From Clostridium sp. K13 (GTDB lineage: Bacteria > Bacillota > Clostridia > Clostridiales > Clostridiaceae): 64,000 nucleotides of DNA. Made by a program: the position numbers and the translations under genes. The stretch spans positions 1-64,000 of the forward strand of contig NZ_JAASHM010000004.1 of NCBI RefSeq assembly GCF_019734195.1, read 5' to 3'. The notes below the pieces were generated by a model. It was not told the origin of the DNA and did not search any database. It was given only the letters and a program-made list of their open reading frames with translations. This document shows, piece by piece, positions 35,667 through 44,201 of this stretch; position 1 is the first letter of the stretch, and every line of letters starts with the position of its first letter.

Positions 35667-36475
35667 ACATACCTCTTAAATTTATTCTTATGTAAAAATT
35701 TATAAACAAATGTTGGTATAAACATTAGCATTATTGGACGTAATATATATACATACTTTGAAATGGGCATATTTAACATTTTAAATCCTATATATTTTAC
35801 ATAAGCTTCATTTTTTCTATTTTTAAAAGTTCGCCTATTTATGGCCTCTTTATTATCTCTCATCTTATATAAACATTCTTGTATATTATAACCCTTATAC
35901 CCTTTACTATATATCTTAAACCATAAATGATAGTCTTCTACTCTTAGTAAATTAGCATTTTCAGTATATCCTTCAACTTCATTAAAAATATCTTTCCTAA
36001 TGATACATGTAGCATGTGAAAAAGGAGATGTCTTAATAAAATCATTGTTTACTGGTCTCTCTATTTTCTTAGTTCTTCCCCATTCACCACTGTTATCAAA
36101 AAGAACCATCTGAGTTCCTACTAAAGCATATTCTTCATTTTCATTCAAAAAACAAACTTGCTTTTCTAACCTTTCTGGAAACGAAATATCATCGCCATCC
36201 TGTCTAGCTATATACTCTCCCTTAGCTTCTTTTAGACATTTATTTAACGTATAATTTAATCCCATATTCTTTTCATTTTTTAATAATATAATTTTATTTG
36301 GATATATCTTTGCAAACTTCTCTGCTATCTTAAACGTATTATCCGAAGAACCGTCATCACACATTATTAACTCCCAATCACTAAACGTTTGATTAAGTAC
36401 AGATCTTATGCTATCTTCTAGATATTTTTCACAATTATATATTCCCATAATTATTGAAACTTTTGGATAGTTCAT
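35663..36475 (-). CDS. GT2 family glycosyltransferase
   Basis: A 270-residue GT-A enzyme of a different subgroup from the other three. It has VSIIMGIYNCEKYLEDSIRSVLNQTFSDWE, CDDGSSDNTFKIAE, YIARQDGDDISFPERLEKQ and a shorter C-terminal part ending in a basic hydrophobic tail. It is coupled by overlap to the polymerase gene. It is likely a sugar transferase acting on the locus B repeat unit. Confidence 0.92.
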   Translation of the reverse strand: MNYPKVSIIMGIYNCEKYLEDSIRSVLNQTFSDWELIMCDDGSSDNTFKIAEKFAKIYPNKIILLKNEKNMGLNYTLNKCLKEAKGEYIARQDGDDISFPERLEKQVCFLNENEEYALVGTQMVLFDNSGEWGRTKKIERPVNNDFIKTSPFSHATCIIRKDIFNEVEGYTENANLLRVEDYHLWFKIYSKGYKGYNIQECLYKMRDNKEAINRRTFKNRKNEAYVKYIGFKMLNMPISKYVYILRPIMLMFIPTFVYKFLHKNKFKRYV

Positions 36476-36495
36476 ATTTACCTCCTATATTATAT

Positions 36496-37617
36496 CTAAA
36501 TTTCTTCGTATATTCTTTTCATTTCAATCATTATGCTTTTTTCAATATACCTTTCTGAAATATTGATACAATTTTCACTTAAATTTCTATATAATTCTCG
36601 ATTATTAAATAATATCTTGACTTTTTCAGCTATTTCACTGTCATTATTAACTTCTACAATGTATCCATTGACTGAATCTTTAATTAATTCTCTATGACCT
36701 CTATTATTTGAAGCTATCACAGGTTTACCACAAACCATAGATTCCATTATATTCAACGGTAATCCTTCTCTTAAGCTTGCCGAAATAATAATATCACTAA
36801 CATTTATAAACTCATTTAAATCTGTTCTATATCCTAAGAACTCTACTTCCTTTTCTATTCTATATTGTTTAACATGGTCTTTTAAATCCGTTAATAAAGG
36901 TCCATTGCCAGCTATAAGTAATTTAACATTAGGAAATTCTTTTTTTACTTTTACTAATGATTTTAAGATAATAATTTGATTCTTATTCTTATTAAGTTCT
37001 CCTATACAAAGTAATATTTTATTAGATTTAAGATTTAAATCCTCCTTCTTTTTATCAATATAAGTACGTGGTAATTGGAAATACTTTTTTGTATTTACCC
37101 CTACACCATTAATACGTTTAACTTCTACCTTGAAATTATTAGTAGCTAATTTATAATCTTCCTCTGTTATAGTAATTAACACATCAGTATATCTACACAT
37201 AAATTTTTCTATAGGATAATATATAATCCAATTTTTCACTGGTGATCCTTTGTAAAAATGAAATCCATGAGCAGTATAAATAACTTTTGTTCCATTTTTC
37301 CTTGTATTTTTAGCTGCTAACCTTGTAATAATTCCTCCCATTGGAGTATTACAGTGTATAACATCATAGTGGTTTTCTTTTATTAATTTTTTTATTTTGT
37401 TATAAGCTTTTATATTATTTATACGTATAGGGCTTCTTTCAAAAGGAATATCAAAAATTTTATCTGCTCCAATTATTTTCAACCCATTCTTTTCACTTAA
37501 ATTATCTTTTGCTGCAATATGTACAGTATATCCATTTTTCTTCAACATCTCTATTAATGGTAAATGAAATTGAGCTATATGACTTTGCACCGTTGCTGTT
37601 AATAATACCTTTTTCAT
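36496..37617 (-). CDS. GT4 family glycosyltransferase (EpsD-like)
   Basis: A 373-residue GT-B enzyme. It begins KKVLLTATVQSHIAQFHLPLIEMLKKNGY, with HCNTPMGGIITRLAAK and YTAHGFHFYKGSP in the acceptor domain, and has the donor-domain element SLREGLPLNIMESMVCGKPVI. The HFHLP/AHGFHF pattern matches EpsD-like transferases, which often add the second sugar after initiation. It lies between the aldolase-like and GT2 genes. Confidence 0.92.
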   Translation of the reverse strand: MKKVLLTATVQSHIAQFHLPLIEMLKKNGYTVHIAAKDNLSEKNGLKIIGADKIFDIPFERSPIRINNIKAYNKIKKLIKENHYDVIHCNTPMGGIITRLAAKNTRKNGTKVIYTAHGFHFYKGSPVKNWIIYYPIEKFMCRYTDVLITITEEDYKLATNNFKVEVKRINGVGVNTKKYFQLPRTYIDKKKEDLNLKSNKILLCIGELNKNKNQIIILKSLVKVKKEFPNVKLLIAGNGPLLTDLKDHVKQYRIEKEVEFLGYRTDLNEFINVSDIIISASLREGLPLNIMESMVCGKPVIASNNRGHRELIKDSVNGYIVEVNNDSEIAEKVKILFNNRELYRNLSENCINISERYIEKSIMIEMKRIYEEI

Positions 37618-37635
37618 AAATAATTTTCCTTTTTA

Positions 37636-38445
37636 TTAACTAATAAATTTTTTAACAATACTATTTATTGAATTCTTATTTTTATTAAAATATTCAATAT
37701 ATCCCTTAATTTCTGCCTCTAACTGCCTAATCTTCTTGACTTCTAAATTAAATATTTCTTCTATTTCTTCAAGAGTATTAACCTTTTCTAAATTACAAAA
37801 ACTTCTTGAAAGTATAACTTGACTTGAACCTAACCTATAATGTTCCTTTAAAATCATCTCTGCTTTTATATCTCCCTTGCCCAGAGATGCTATTCCTCCA
37901 AATCCATACTTAATATTAGTTTTTTTTATTTCATTACAAATCTTCTCTACCATTCCATTGGCCAATAGCTCAAACATAAATTTCTTTTTATATGCTAAAT
38001 GAAGGTCATTTAATCCAATATGTATCTCATCTATTCCTTTTACTTTTAAAATATCTTTTAATCTCTCTACTGCTTCTTTAGTTTCTAATAGTAAACATAC
38101 TTTTGCTCTTCCATCTACATATTTAATAAATTTCTCAACTTCCCTTTTAGATCTAAACATAGGAAGCATAACAATATCTGCTCCTCTATTAATAACTTCA
38201 TCTATTTCCATCTTTGAATTTTCATATATAGGATTAACTCTAACCAATAATTGTGATTTATTTAATGATTCTTTAATTGTAGTTACATCTTCAATTTTAT
38301 GTCTAGATATTACTGTATCAAGACCTCCTTGTCTTTCTTCCTTTCCTATAATCTCTAAATCAACAAAAATCCTATCTACTCCAGCATTTTGTGCTATTTT
38401 AGCTACTTCAGGTTTATTAGTTATATACATTAATTTTAAAGACAT
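37636..38445 (-). CDS. HpcH/HpaI aldolase / citrate lyase family protein
   Basis: A 269-residue TIM-barrel protein of the HpcH/HpaI superfamily: AQNAGVDRIFVDLE near the N-terminus, then the Arg-containing VRVNPI, GADIVMLPMF (metal/pyruvate region), CLLLETKEA with the conserved Glu, and EIHIGLNDLH with the metal-binding Asp. Relatives cleave or form C-C bonds between pyruvate or acetyl-CoA and aldehydes. Such a gene is unusual in a capsule locus; it may make a pyruvate-derived hydroxy or keto acid used as a building block or decoration, but no reaction can be assigned. A clean AGGAGGAG site precedes the ATG. Confidence 0.82.
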   Translation of the reverse strand: MSLKLMYITNKPEVAKIAQNAGVDRIFVDLEIIGKEERQGGLDTVISRHKIEDVTTIKESLNKSQLLVRVNPIYENSKMEIDEVINRGADIVMLPMFRSKREVEKFIKYVDGRAKVCLLLETKEAVERLKDILKVKGIDEIHIGLNDLHLAYKKKFMFELLANGMVEKICNEIKKTNIKYGFGGIASLGKGDIKAEMILKEHYRLGSSQVILSRSFCNLEKVNTLEEIEEIFNLEVKKIRQLEAEIKGYIEYFNKNKNSINSIVKKFIS

Positions 38446-38456
38446 AATAACTCCTC

Positions 38457-39074
38457 CTATATATCAAGTGATTTTTTATTAGATGTATTAGATACATTGT
38501 AGTTATCTTCCATTAATAATACCTTTTTTATAGTTAACAGGAATAATTTAGCATCTAATATAAAACTTAAATTCTCTATATACTTCACATCGAACTTTAT
38601 TCTTTCTGTCCACTCTAGTTCTTTTCTACCATTAAGTTGAGCTAATCCAGTAACACCAGGTAACACATTAAATCTCTTCTTTTGTTCTTCTGTATACTCT
38701 TCAAACTTCCAAGGGTGATAGGTTAACACAGGACGCGGTCCTATAAAACTCATTTCACCTTTTAAAATATTAACTAGTTGAGGTAGCTCATCAATACTAG
38801 TTTTTCTTATAAATGCTCCTACTTTGGTTACACGTGGATCATCTTTAAATGAATAAACTCCAGTCCCCTGTTTCTCTGCCCCTACAGTCATTGATCTAAA
38901 CTTTAATATCTTAAATACTTGTCCATTTAATCCAATTCTATCTTGCTTAAATAATATTGGTCCTTTTGAATCTATTTTTATTATAATTCCTACTATTAAT
39001 AATATAGGTGATAGTCCTATAATCATTATTAATGATAATAAAAAATCTAAACCTCTTTTTATATATCTATACAT
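38457..39074 (-). CDS. Undecaprenyl-phosphate sugar phosphotransferase (PglC/EpsL-like), locus B
   Basis: A 205-residue monotopic initiating transferase. It has one N-terminal hydrophobic hairpin (LDFLLSLIMIIGLSPILLIVGIII), then ILFKQDRIG, ILKFRSM, DDPRVTKVGAFIRKTSIDELPQ, MSFIGPRPVL and LPGVTGLAQLNGR. The length and 4-hydroxy/diamino-sugar-type PglC layout suit an enzyme using the product of the CapD/PglF-like dehydratase at 40110. It starts repeat-unit synthesis for locus B. Confidence 0.93.
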   Translation of the reverse strand: MYRYIKRGLDFLLSLIMIIGLSPILLIVGIIIKIDSKGPILFKQDRIGLNGQVFKILKFRSMTVGAEKQGTGVYSFKDDPRVTKVGAFIRKTSIDELPQLVNILKGEMSFIGPRPVLTYHPWKFEEYTEEQKKRFNVLPGVTGLAQLNGRKELEWTERIKFDVKYIENLSFILDAKLFLLTIKKVLLMEDNYNVSNTSNKKSLDI

Positions 39075-39093
39075 TTAAACTTTTCCTACCTTT

Positions 39094-40035
39094 TTATTTA
39101 TATACTTTATTAATAAATTCACCTTCTGTTATTGCAGCTTTTAAATTATTAAAAATTATCTTATATAATCTTTCACTATTTCTATTAGATACAAAGGAGT
39201 TATGTGGAGTTATAATTACTCCTTCCATATTCCATAATTCACTTTCTTTTTCTAAAGGTTCTTTATTAAATACATCCAATATTGCTCCTGCAATTTTTTT
39301 ATTTTTTAAACTACTAATTAAATCATTTTCATTTATAATTTCTCCTCTTGACACATTTACTATAATAGATGTATTTTTCATTTTTTCTAAAATTTCTTTA
39401 TTGATAATCCCATACGTGCACTCAGTTAAAGGAAGCGTTAAAATTAAAATATCAAATTTATTAATATATCTATGTAATTCATCAATCAAGTACATTTCAT
39501 CAAAAAACTCTCTTTTCTCTGTTGAAATATCCAATCCAGTTACATATACTCCAAAAGCCTGCAATCTTTTTGCAATTTCTGTTCCAATACTTCCTGCTCC
39601 TACGATACAAACACTTTTTGAATTTAACTCCAGTAAATCCCTTCTCTTTTCCCAAATGTTATTTTTCTGATTATCCATAAATATAGCAGATGACTTATAT
39701 AGCTCTAAAATTTTAAGAATCACCCACTCTGCTATAGGAATACTATATACTCCTCTTGCATTACATAGATTTATTTTATCTAAATCTACCTTTTCTAACG
39801 GAAATCTTTCTAGTCCCGCACTAGTTAGTTGAACCATCTTAATATTTTCAAATAAACTAATATCATTATTTAAAAACAGTCCATTACATACAACTGCATC
39901 AAATTCATTAAAATCTATTTCTAACCTTTTTGTTTCATCTTTCATAAATGTTATTTCATATCCTAATTCTTCAATTTCTTTTAATTGCTCTTTAGAATAC
40001 TTAAAACAACCAGTCAATAAAAGCTTCATACTCAT
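39094..40035 (-). CDS. D-isomer-specific 2-hydroxyacid dehydrogenase family protein
   Basis: A 313-residue NAD(P)-dependent dehydrogenase. The NAD-binding motif is VCIVGAGSIGTEIAKRLQAFG. The substrate Arg is in IVNVSRGEIIN, a Glu is in DVFNKEPLEKES, and the catalytic His is in GVIITPHNSF. Family members reduce 2-keto acids to D-2-hydroxy acids (lactate, glycerate, phosphoglycerate). It lies between the CapD-like gene and the initiating transferase. Together with the aldolase it could make a hydroxy-acid substituent such as a lactyl- or glyceryl-type ether or amide; this is inference. Confidence 0.88.
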   Translation of the reverse strand: MSMKLLLTGCFKYSKEQLKEIEELGYEITFMKDETKRLEIDFNEFDAVVCNGLFLNNDISLFENIKMVQLTSAGLERFPLEKVDLDKINLCNARGVYSIPIAEWVILKILELYKSSAIFMDNQKNNIWEKRRDLLELNSKSVCIVGAGSIGTEIAKRLQAFGVYVTGLDISTEKREFFDEMYLIDELHRYINKFDILILTLPLTECTYGIINKEILEKMKNTSIIVNVSRGEIINENDLISSLKNKKIAGAILDVFNKEPLEKESELWNMEGVIITPHNSFVSNRNSERLYKIIFNNLKAAITEGEFINKVYK

Positions 40036-40109
40036 CTACTAATCCTTTCATCATTCTTCGTTTTTTTACCCATGAAAATCTGTAAAAATCCCCCATAAGA
40101 AAAAAAATT

Positions 40110-42011
40110 TTATCTTACCTGAATGTTAACCTCATCCGGATCCCTAAAAGTATCAACAACCATCTTTAATTGTTTCTTAAGTCTAACCTTACTTCCCTTA
40201 GTTGCATACTTTAAAAGTTCTTCTGTCTTTCTAGCGATATCGTCAATTTCAAACTCTCCAGGTTTTCCTATAAATATCTTCTCATGTTTAGTTTCAGTTA
40301 AACCTTCCTCATTCATAAGAAGCTCTTCATAAAGCTTTTCTCCTGGTCTAAGTCCAGTAACTTCAATTTTAATATCCTTATTAGGTTCAAATCCACTAAG
40401 CTTAATAAGATTTTCAGCTAAATCATATATTCTTACTGGTTTACCCATATCAAGAACAAAAATTTCTCCACCTTCAGCATAAGCTCCTGCTTGAAGTACT
40501 AATTGAGATGCTTCAGGTATAGTCATAAAGTATCTTGTAATATCCTTATGGGTTAAAGTAACAGGTCCACCTGCTGCAATTTGCTTTTTAAATAAAGGAA
40601 TTACAGAACCATTACTTCCAAGAACATTACCAAATCTAACTGCAACATATTCTGTATCACTTACTTTATTAAAGGCTTGAACTATCATTTCACACATTCT
40701 CTTAGTTGCACCCATTATATTAGTAGGATTAACTGCCTTATCAGTAGAAATAAGAACAAACTTTTCTACTCCATAACTATTTGCAAACTCTGCTGTATTA
40801 AATGTACCAACAACATTATTTTTTATTGCTTCTTCTGGACTAACCTCCATAAGTGGCACATGCTTATGAGCTGCTGCATGAAATACTACATTAGGACTAT
40901 ACTTTGTATAAACCTGTCTTAGTCTATTTCTATCTCTAACTGACCCTATAAGAGTTACTAAATCTAACTCTGGGAATGTTCTTTTTAACTCATTTTGTAT
41001 TTCATAAGCATTATTCTCATAAATATCAAAAATTATAAGCTGCTTAGGATTAAATTTAGAAATCTGTCTACAAAGCTCCGAACCAATAGATCCTCCTCCA
41101 CCAGTTACAAGAACTATTTTTCCTTCTAAATAATCAGCTATACCATCATAATCTAACTTAATTGATTCTCTTCCTAATAAATCTTCTACATCTACATCTC
41201 TTATTTTATTAATAGAAAACTTACCATCTATCATTTCAGAAACACCAGGCATAATCTTTACGGCTATATGAGCATCTTTACAACACTCTATTATTTCCTT
41301 TAAAACACCTTCCTTAATAGATGAAATTGCAATTATTATTTCATCAACCTTTTTAGCTTTTGCAACTTCTATAATGTTATTTCTATTTCCTAAAACTTTA
41401 ACACCATTTACATAAGTTCCAAGCTTTTGCTTATCATCATCAATGAAAGCAACTACCTTCTTACCTAAATTAGGATGCTTCTTATATTCATTAGCAACAA
41501 GGGCACCACCTGAACCTGCCCCTACTATAAGAACATTTTTAAAATCTTTATTCTTTTCAATTTCAGTATACTTAATGGCTCTTCTTAATACTCTCCAACC
41601 AATTCTTACTCCATTGCAAAGAACTAAAATCATAATTCCAGCAAGTATATTTACCATTAATGGAATTCTATCATTACTAAGTAATGATATTCCTAGAGTT
41701 AATGTAATACCTATAATTACAGCTATTACTCCATTTATAACCTCATCCATTCCAGCTAAAGTCCATACACTTTTGTATTGTTTATTAATATAAAAAGATA
41801 AAATATAAATTATTTCAAAAAATATAACTTTAAATATATGTTCTTTAAAATAAATAATAATTTCATTTAAACTATTATTGTCTAAATAAAGTCTAAATAT
41901 AAAAGCTAAAAAATAAGCTACTAATATTAATAAAAAATCTACTATTAATAATGTTAGTATTTTTAACTTTCTATTACTGAATACCCTTTCTATTAAGCTC
42001 TCTTCTTCCAC
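40110..42011 (-). CDS. CapD/PglF-like nucleoside-diphosphate-sugar 4,6-dehydratase
   Basis: A 633-residue membrane enzyme: four N-terminal helices, a CoA-binding-like Rossmann domain (VLIVGAGSGGALVANEY), then an extended SDR domain with LVTGGGGSIGSELCRQI, FHAAAHKHVPLMEVSPEEAI and STDKAVNPTNIMGATKRMCE. The MGATKR element replaces the SDR YxxxK, as in PglF and CapD. It converts UDP-GlcNAc to UDP-4-keto-6-deoxy-GlcNAc (or a 5-epimer). No PglE-type aminotransferase was seen in the window, so the keto sugar is either reduced or aminated by an enzyme elsewhere. The substrate links it to the glmS/M/U genes. Confidence 0.93.
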   Translation of the reverse strand: MEEESLIERVFSNRKLKILTLLIVDFLLILVAYFLAFIFRLYLDNNSLNEIIIYFKEHIFKVIFFEIIYILSFYINKQYKSVWTLAGMDEVINGVIAVIIGITLTLGISLLSNDRIPLMVNILAGIMILVLCNGVRIGWRVLRRAIKYTEIEKNKDFKNVLIVGAGSGGALVANEYKKHPNLGKKVVAFIDDDKQKLGTYVNGVKVLGNRNNIIEVAKAKKVDEIIIAISSIKEGVLKEIIECCKDAHIAVKIMPGVSEMIDGKFSINKIRDVDVEDLLGRESIKLDYDGIADYLEGKIVLVTGGGGSIGSELCRQISKFNPKQLIIFDIYENNAYEIQNELKRTFPELDLVTLIGSVRDRNRLRQVYTKYSPNVVFHAAAHKHVPLMEVSPEEAIKNNVVGTFNTAEFANSYGVEKFVLISTDKAVNPTNIMGATKRMCEMIVQAFNKVSDTEYVAVRFGNVLGSNGSVIPLFKKQIAAGGPVTLTHKDITRYFMTIPEASQLVLQAGAYAEGGEIFVLDMGKPVRIYDLAENLIKLSGFEPNKDIKIEVTGLRPGEKLYEELLMNEEGLTETKHEKIFIGKPGEFEIDDIARKTEELLKYATKGSKVRLKKQLKMVVDTFRDPDEVNIQVR

Positions 42012-42068
42012 TTTTATCCCCCCGAATCTCTTTAAAAAACTTATTTTATTACTTTATTCCTTAAAAAA

Positions 42069-42098
42069 GGCAAATTACTCGTCCCCCAATAATTTGCC
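42069..42098 (-). terminator. Attenuator-like terminator after cpsD
   Basis: GGCAAATTA (42069-42077) pairs with TAATTTGCC (42090-42098), followed by a T run on minus. It splits the locus after the regulatory genes cpsC-cpsD, so biosynthetic genes downstream need readthrough or antitermination. The same stem follows the cpsD stump at 28202-28238. Confidence 0.8.
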
Positions 42099-42126
42099 AT
42101 CTTAAATTATATTTATACCCTAATAA

Positions 42127-42816
42127 TTACCTTTTACTATTAAGTCTTCTTCCTGTTCTACTAGCATCATCCCCATAATAATAGTAATATTTATTCTTTT
42201 TATTTTCTGCTGCATTAAGAACTGTACCAATGATATGTCCATTAACCTTCTTAAGCATAGAAACTGCATTATGAACTGCCTCTTTCTTAGTTACTCCAGA
42301 TCTTACAACTATTAATGTTCCATCAGCCTTAGTTGATAAAATTTGTGCATCAGTTACAGCTTGAAGTGGTGGAGTATCTAAAACAATATAATCATACTTC
42401 TCCTTCATTTCTTCTAAAAATGCCGTCATAGCTTTAGATGCTAACATTTCAGCTGGATTTGGAGGAATATTTCCTGCTGTTATAATAGATAAATTAGGAT
42501 TTATCTTATTAATAACTGTTTCTATTCTTTGTTTACCTATTAATAAATCTGAAATACCACATGTATTAGTAATCTTAAATCTTTTATGTATAGAAGATCT
42601 TCTCATATCACAATCAACCAATAATACCTTACTTTCACCTTGAGCTAATACTAAAGCTAAGTTTCCTGCAACAGTAGTCTTACCTTCACCTGGATTAGCA
42701 CTAGTAACAACTAAAGTTTGATACTTCTTATCAAAAGAAGAATATTGTATGTTAGTTCTTAAACTTCTATAAGCTTCAGCTGCTATAGACTTTGGCTTTT
42801 TTTCAACTATAAACAT
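42127..42816 (-). CDS. CpsD/CapB-type bacterial tyrosine kinase
   Basis: A 229-residue BY-kinase cytoplasmic subunit. Walker A is ANPGEGKTTVAGNLA, Walker A' is VLLVDCDMRRSS, and IVLDTPPLQAVTDAQIL is the Walker B region. The C-terminal tyrosine cluster KKNKYYYYYGDD is the autophosphorylation site. It works with the CpsC-like membrane activator encoded 12 bases upstream and is reversed by the CpsB phosphatase at 45016. It controls chain length and export of the polymer. It is the only intact copy; the second is broken at 28266. Confidence 0.94.
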   Translation of the reverse strand: MFIVEKKPKSIAAEAYRSLRTNIQYSSFDKKYQTLVVTSANPGEGKTTVAGNLALVLAQGESKVLLVDCDMRRSSIHKRFKITNTCGISDLLIGKQRIETVINKINPNLSIITAGNIPPNPAEMLASKAMTAFLEEMKEKYDYIVLDTPPLQAVTDAQILSTKADGTLIVVRSGVTKKEAVHNAVSMLKKVNGHIIGTVLNAAENKKNKYYYYYGDDASRTGRRLNSKR

Positions 42817-42828
42817 TTAGCAATCCTC

Positions 42829-43518
42829 CTATACTTCTTCAACTTCAGGAATTATTCCAACTACAGGTATATCTAATTCTCTTTCAAGCTCTTCTTTACT
42901 CTTGAAAGTATTATCAAGATATTCAATAAGGAATACTAATCCTACACTAACCATAAGTCCTAATAAAAATGCAATTGCAACATTCATTTTCTTATTAGGC
43001 GCTACTGGATTTTCTGGTAATTGAACTGCTTCAATTACTCTAACATTACCATTTGGAACAAGTTCCTTTGCTAAAATAACAAATTCATTAGTTATACCTT
43101 CTAATATTTCCTTTGCTACTTCAGGACTCTTGTTTTGATATTTAATTTGAAGTATTTGTGTATCACTAACTGGTGTTACTGTTAATGCTCCCTTTACTGC
43201 TGGTACTGTTAAATCAGTATTATTAGTACTATTAATAGCAGCTTGTACTACCTCATTAGTTTTTATTGTTTCTGCATAAGTTTGTAATAGCTTTTGATAC
43301 ATTTGAATATCATTTGTGTTATATCCTTCTTGATTGCTTTCTTCCTTACCTATAAAAACCTTAGTGCTCGTCTCATAAGTTGGCTTAATTACGAAGAAGC
43401 TTAATACTCCTGAAATTAATGTAGCAACTAAAGTTATAGAAACTATAAGAATCCAACGCTTTTTTAATGCTTCAAAAATTTCTGATATACTTATCACTTG
43501 TTCTTCCATTTCGTTCAT
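42829..43518 (-). CDS. Wzz/CpsC-type chain-length determinant, BY-kinase activator
   Basis: A 229-residue protein with two membrane helices (WILIVSITLVATLISGVLSFF and MNVAIAFLLGLMVSVGLVFLIEYL) around an extracellular Wzz domain. The proline-rich motif before the second helix (PENPVAPNKKMN) and the short C-terminal cytoplasmic tail are typical of CpsC/YveK, which activates CpsD. AGGAG precedes the ATG. It is the first gene of locus B, about 290 bases downstream of the putative promoter. Confidence 0.94.
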   Translation of the reverse strand: MNEMEEQVISISEIFEALKKRWILIVSITLVATLISGVLSFFVIKPTYETSTKVFIGKEESNQEGYNTNDIQMYQKLLQTYAETIKTNEVVQAAINSTNNTDLTVPAVKGALTVTPVSDTQILQIKYQNKSPEVAKEILEGITNEFVILAKELVPNGNVRVIEAVQLPENPVAPNKKMNVAIAFLLGLMVSVGLVFLIEYLDNTFKSKEELERELDIPVVGIIPEVEEV

Positions 43519-44001
43519 TAATATACTCTCCTTTTATTTTTAATAAGTAAAAATTAGTACTATAACAAATTTTACCTTTAATACCTTTTATTTAAATTAT
43601 AAAAAATTTTAACTATTTTACTCGTTAATTTCTTAATTCATTTTCACCTAATTATTTAATTAATTTCAATATTTTATATATAAGACAAAGTCTTTAATTT
43701 TAAATTTAATACCACTTTAGTTTTTATATAATTATTTAATAAAACTTTAATTATTTTTCTTTTTTTCTTTATTTTTATATATTTTTCAACATCTTTTTAA
43801 CAGTAGCTATTATATCATAAAAAAAAATCACTTAAAAGTTAATTAAACTACAGACAATCTCCACTTGTAAACGTTTGGCCTTACTTTCATGTTTTATTTT
43901 GTAAATTATATGCTTATATTTTTCTTTTGTTTCCTTTATTTTATAATTTTTTTAACTTTTTTTTAATTCTCCTTTCTTATACTCTAATATGTAACTTTCG
44001 C
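43519..44001 (-). promoter_or_regulatory. Promoter and long leader of the polysaccharide operon
   Basis: On minus, TATAAT (plus 43809-43814) follows ATTTTTTTTTATGA; a -35 around TTTTAA is weak. That would give an AT-rich leader of about 285 bases before cpsC, with no gene and no strong fold visible by eye. Further upstream TGTAAACGTTTGG (about 43873-43887) resembles a CcpA cre site but misses the last CA. Long leaders are common ahead of EPS operons with antitermination, and the attenuator after cpsD fits that; no EAR-type RNA was recognised. Confidence 0.45.
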
Positions 44002-44135
44002 TTGTCGAAAGTTGTTGTATTATTTTTTTATTAATAATTTTTAACAATATGTAATATGTTACAAATATTCATTCCCCCTCTTCCATTTTTTTGAATATAT
44101 AGTATAATAAACATATGTTCTAGAATATATGTTCG
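44002..44135 (+). promoter_or_regulatory. Right copy of the Spo0A-box / dual-palindrome module
   Basis: TTGTCGAAAGTTGTT at about 44002-44016 holds a perfect 0A box. TATAAT is at 44103-44108. Directly after it come two palindromes, AAACATATGTTC (44109-44120) and GAATATATGTTC (44123-44134), close to the Gram-positive LexA pattern (GAAC-N4-GTTC) and 14 bases apart centre to centre. Overlapping the start of transcription, they would repress the sigma-factor gene. The same arrangement is at 19051-19181. Confidence 0.6.
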
Positions 44136-44201
44136 AATTGTTATCAACTTAATTTATCTTTAAGTAAAATAAAATTATTTAATAAAAAGGGGGACTTTAT
44201 T

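Noticed and set aside
43873-43887. CcpA cre site ahead of the polysaccharide operon
   Set aside because: TGTAAACGTTTGG lacks the closing CA of the consensus and lies upstream of a weakly defined promoter; kept only as a remark in the leader entry.
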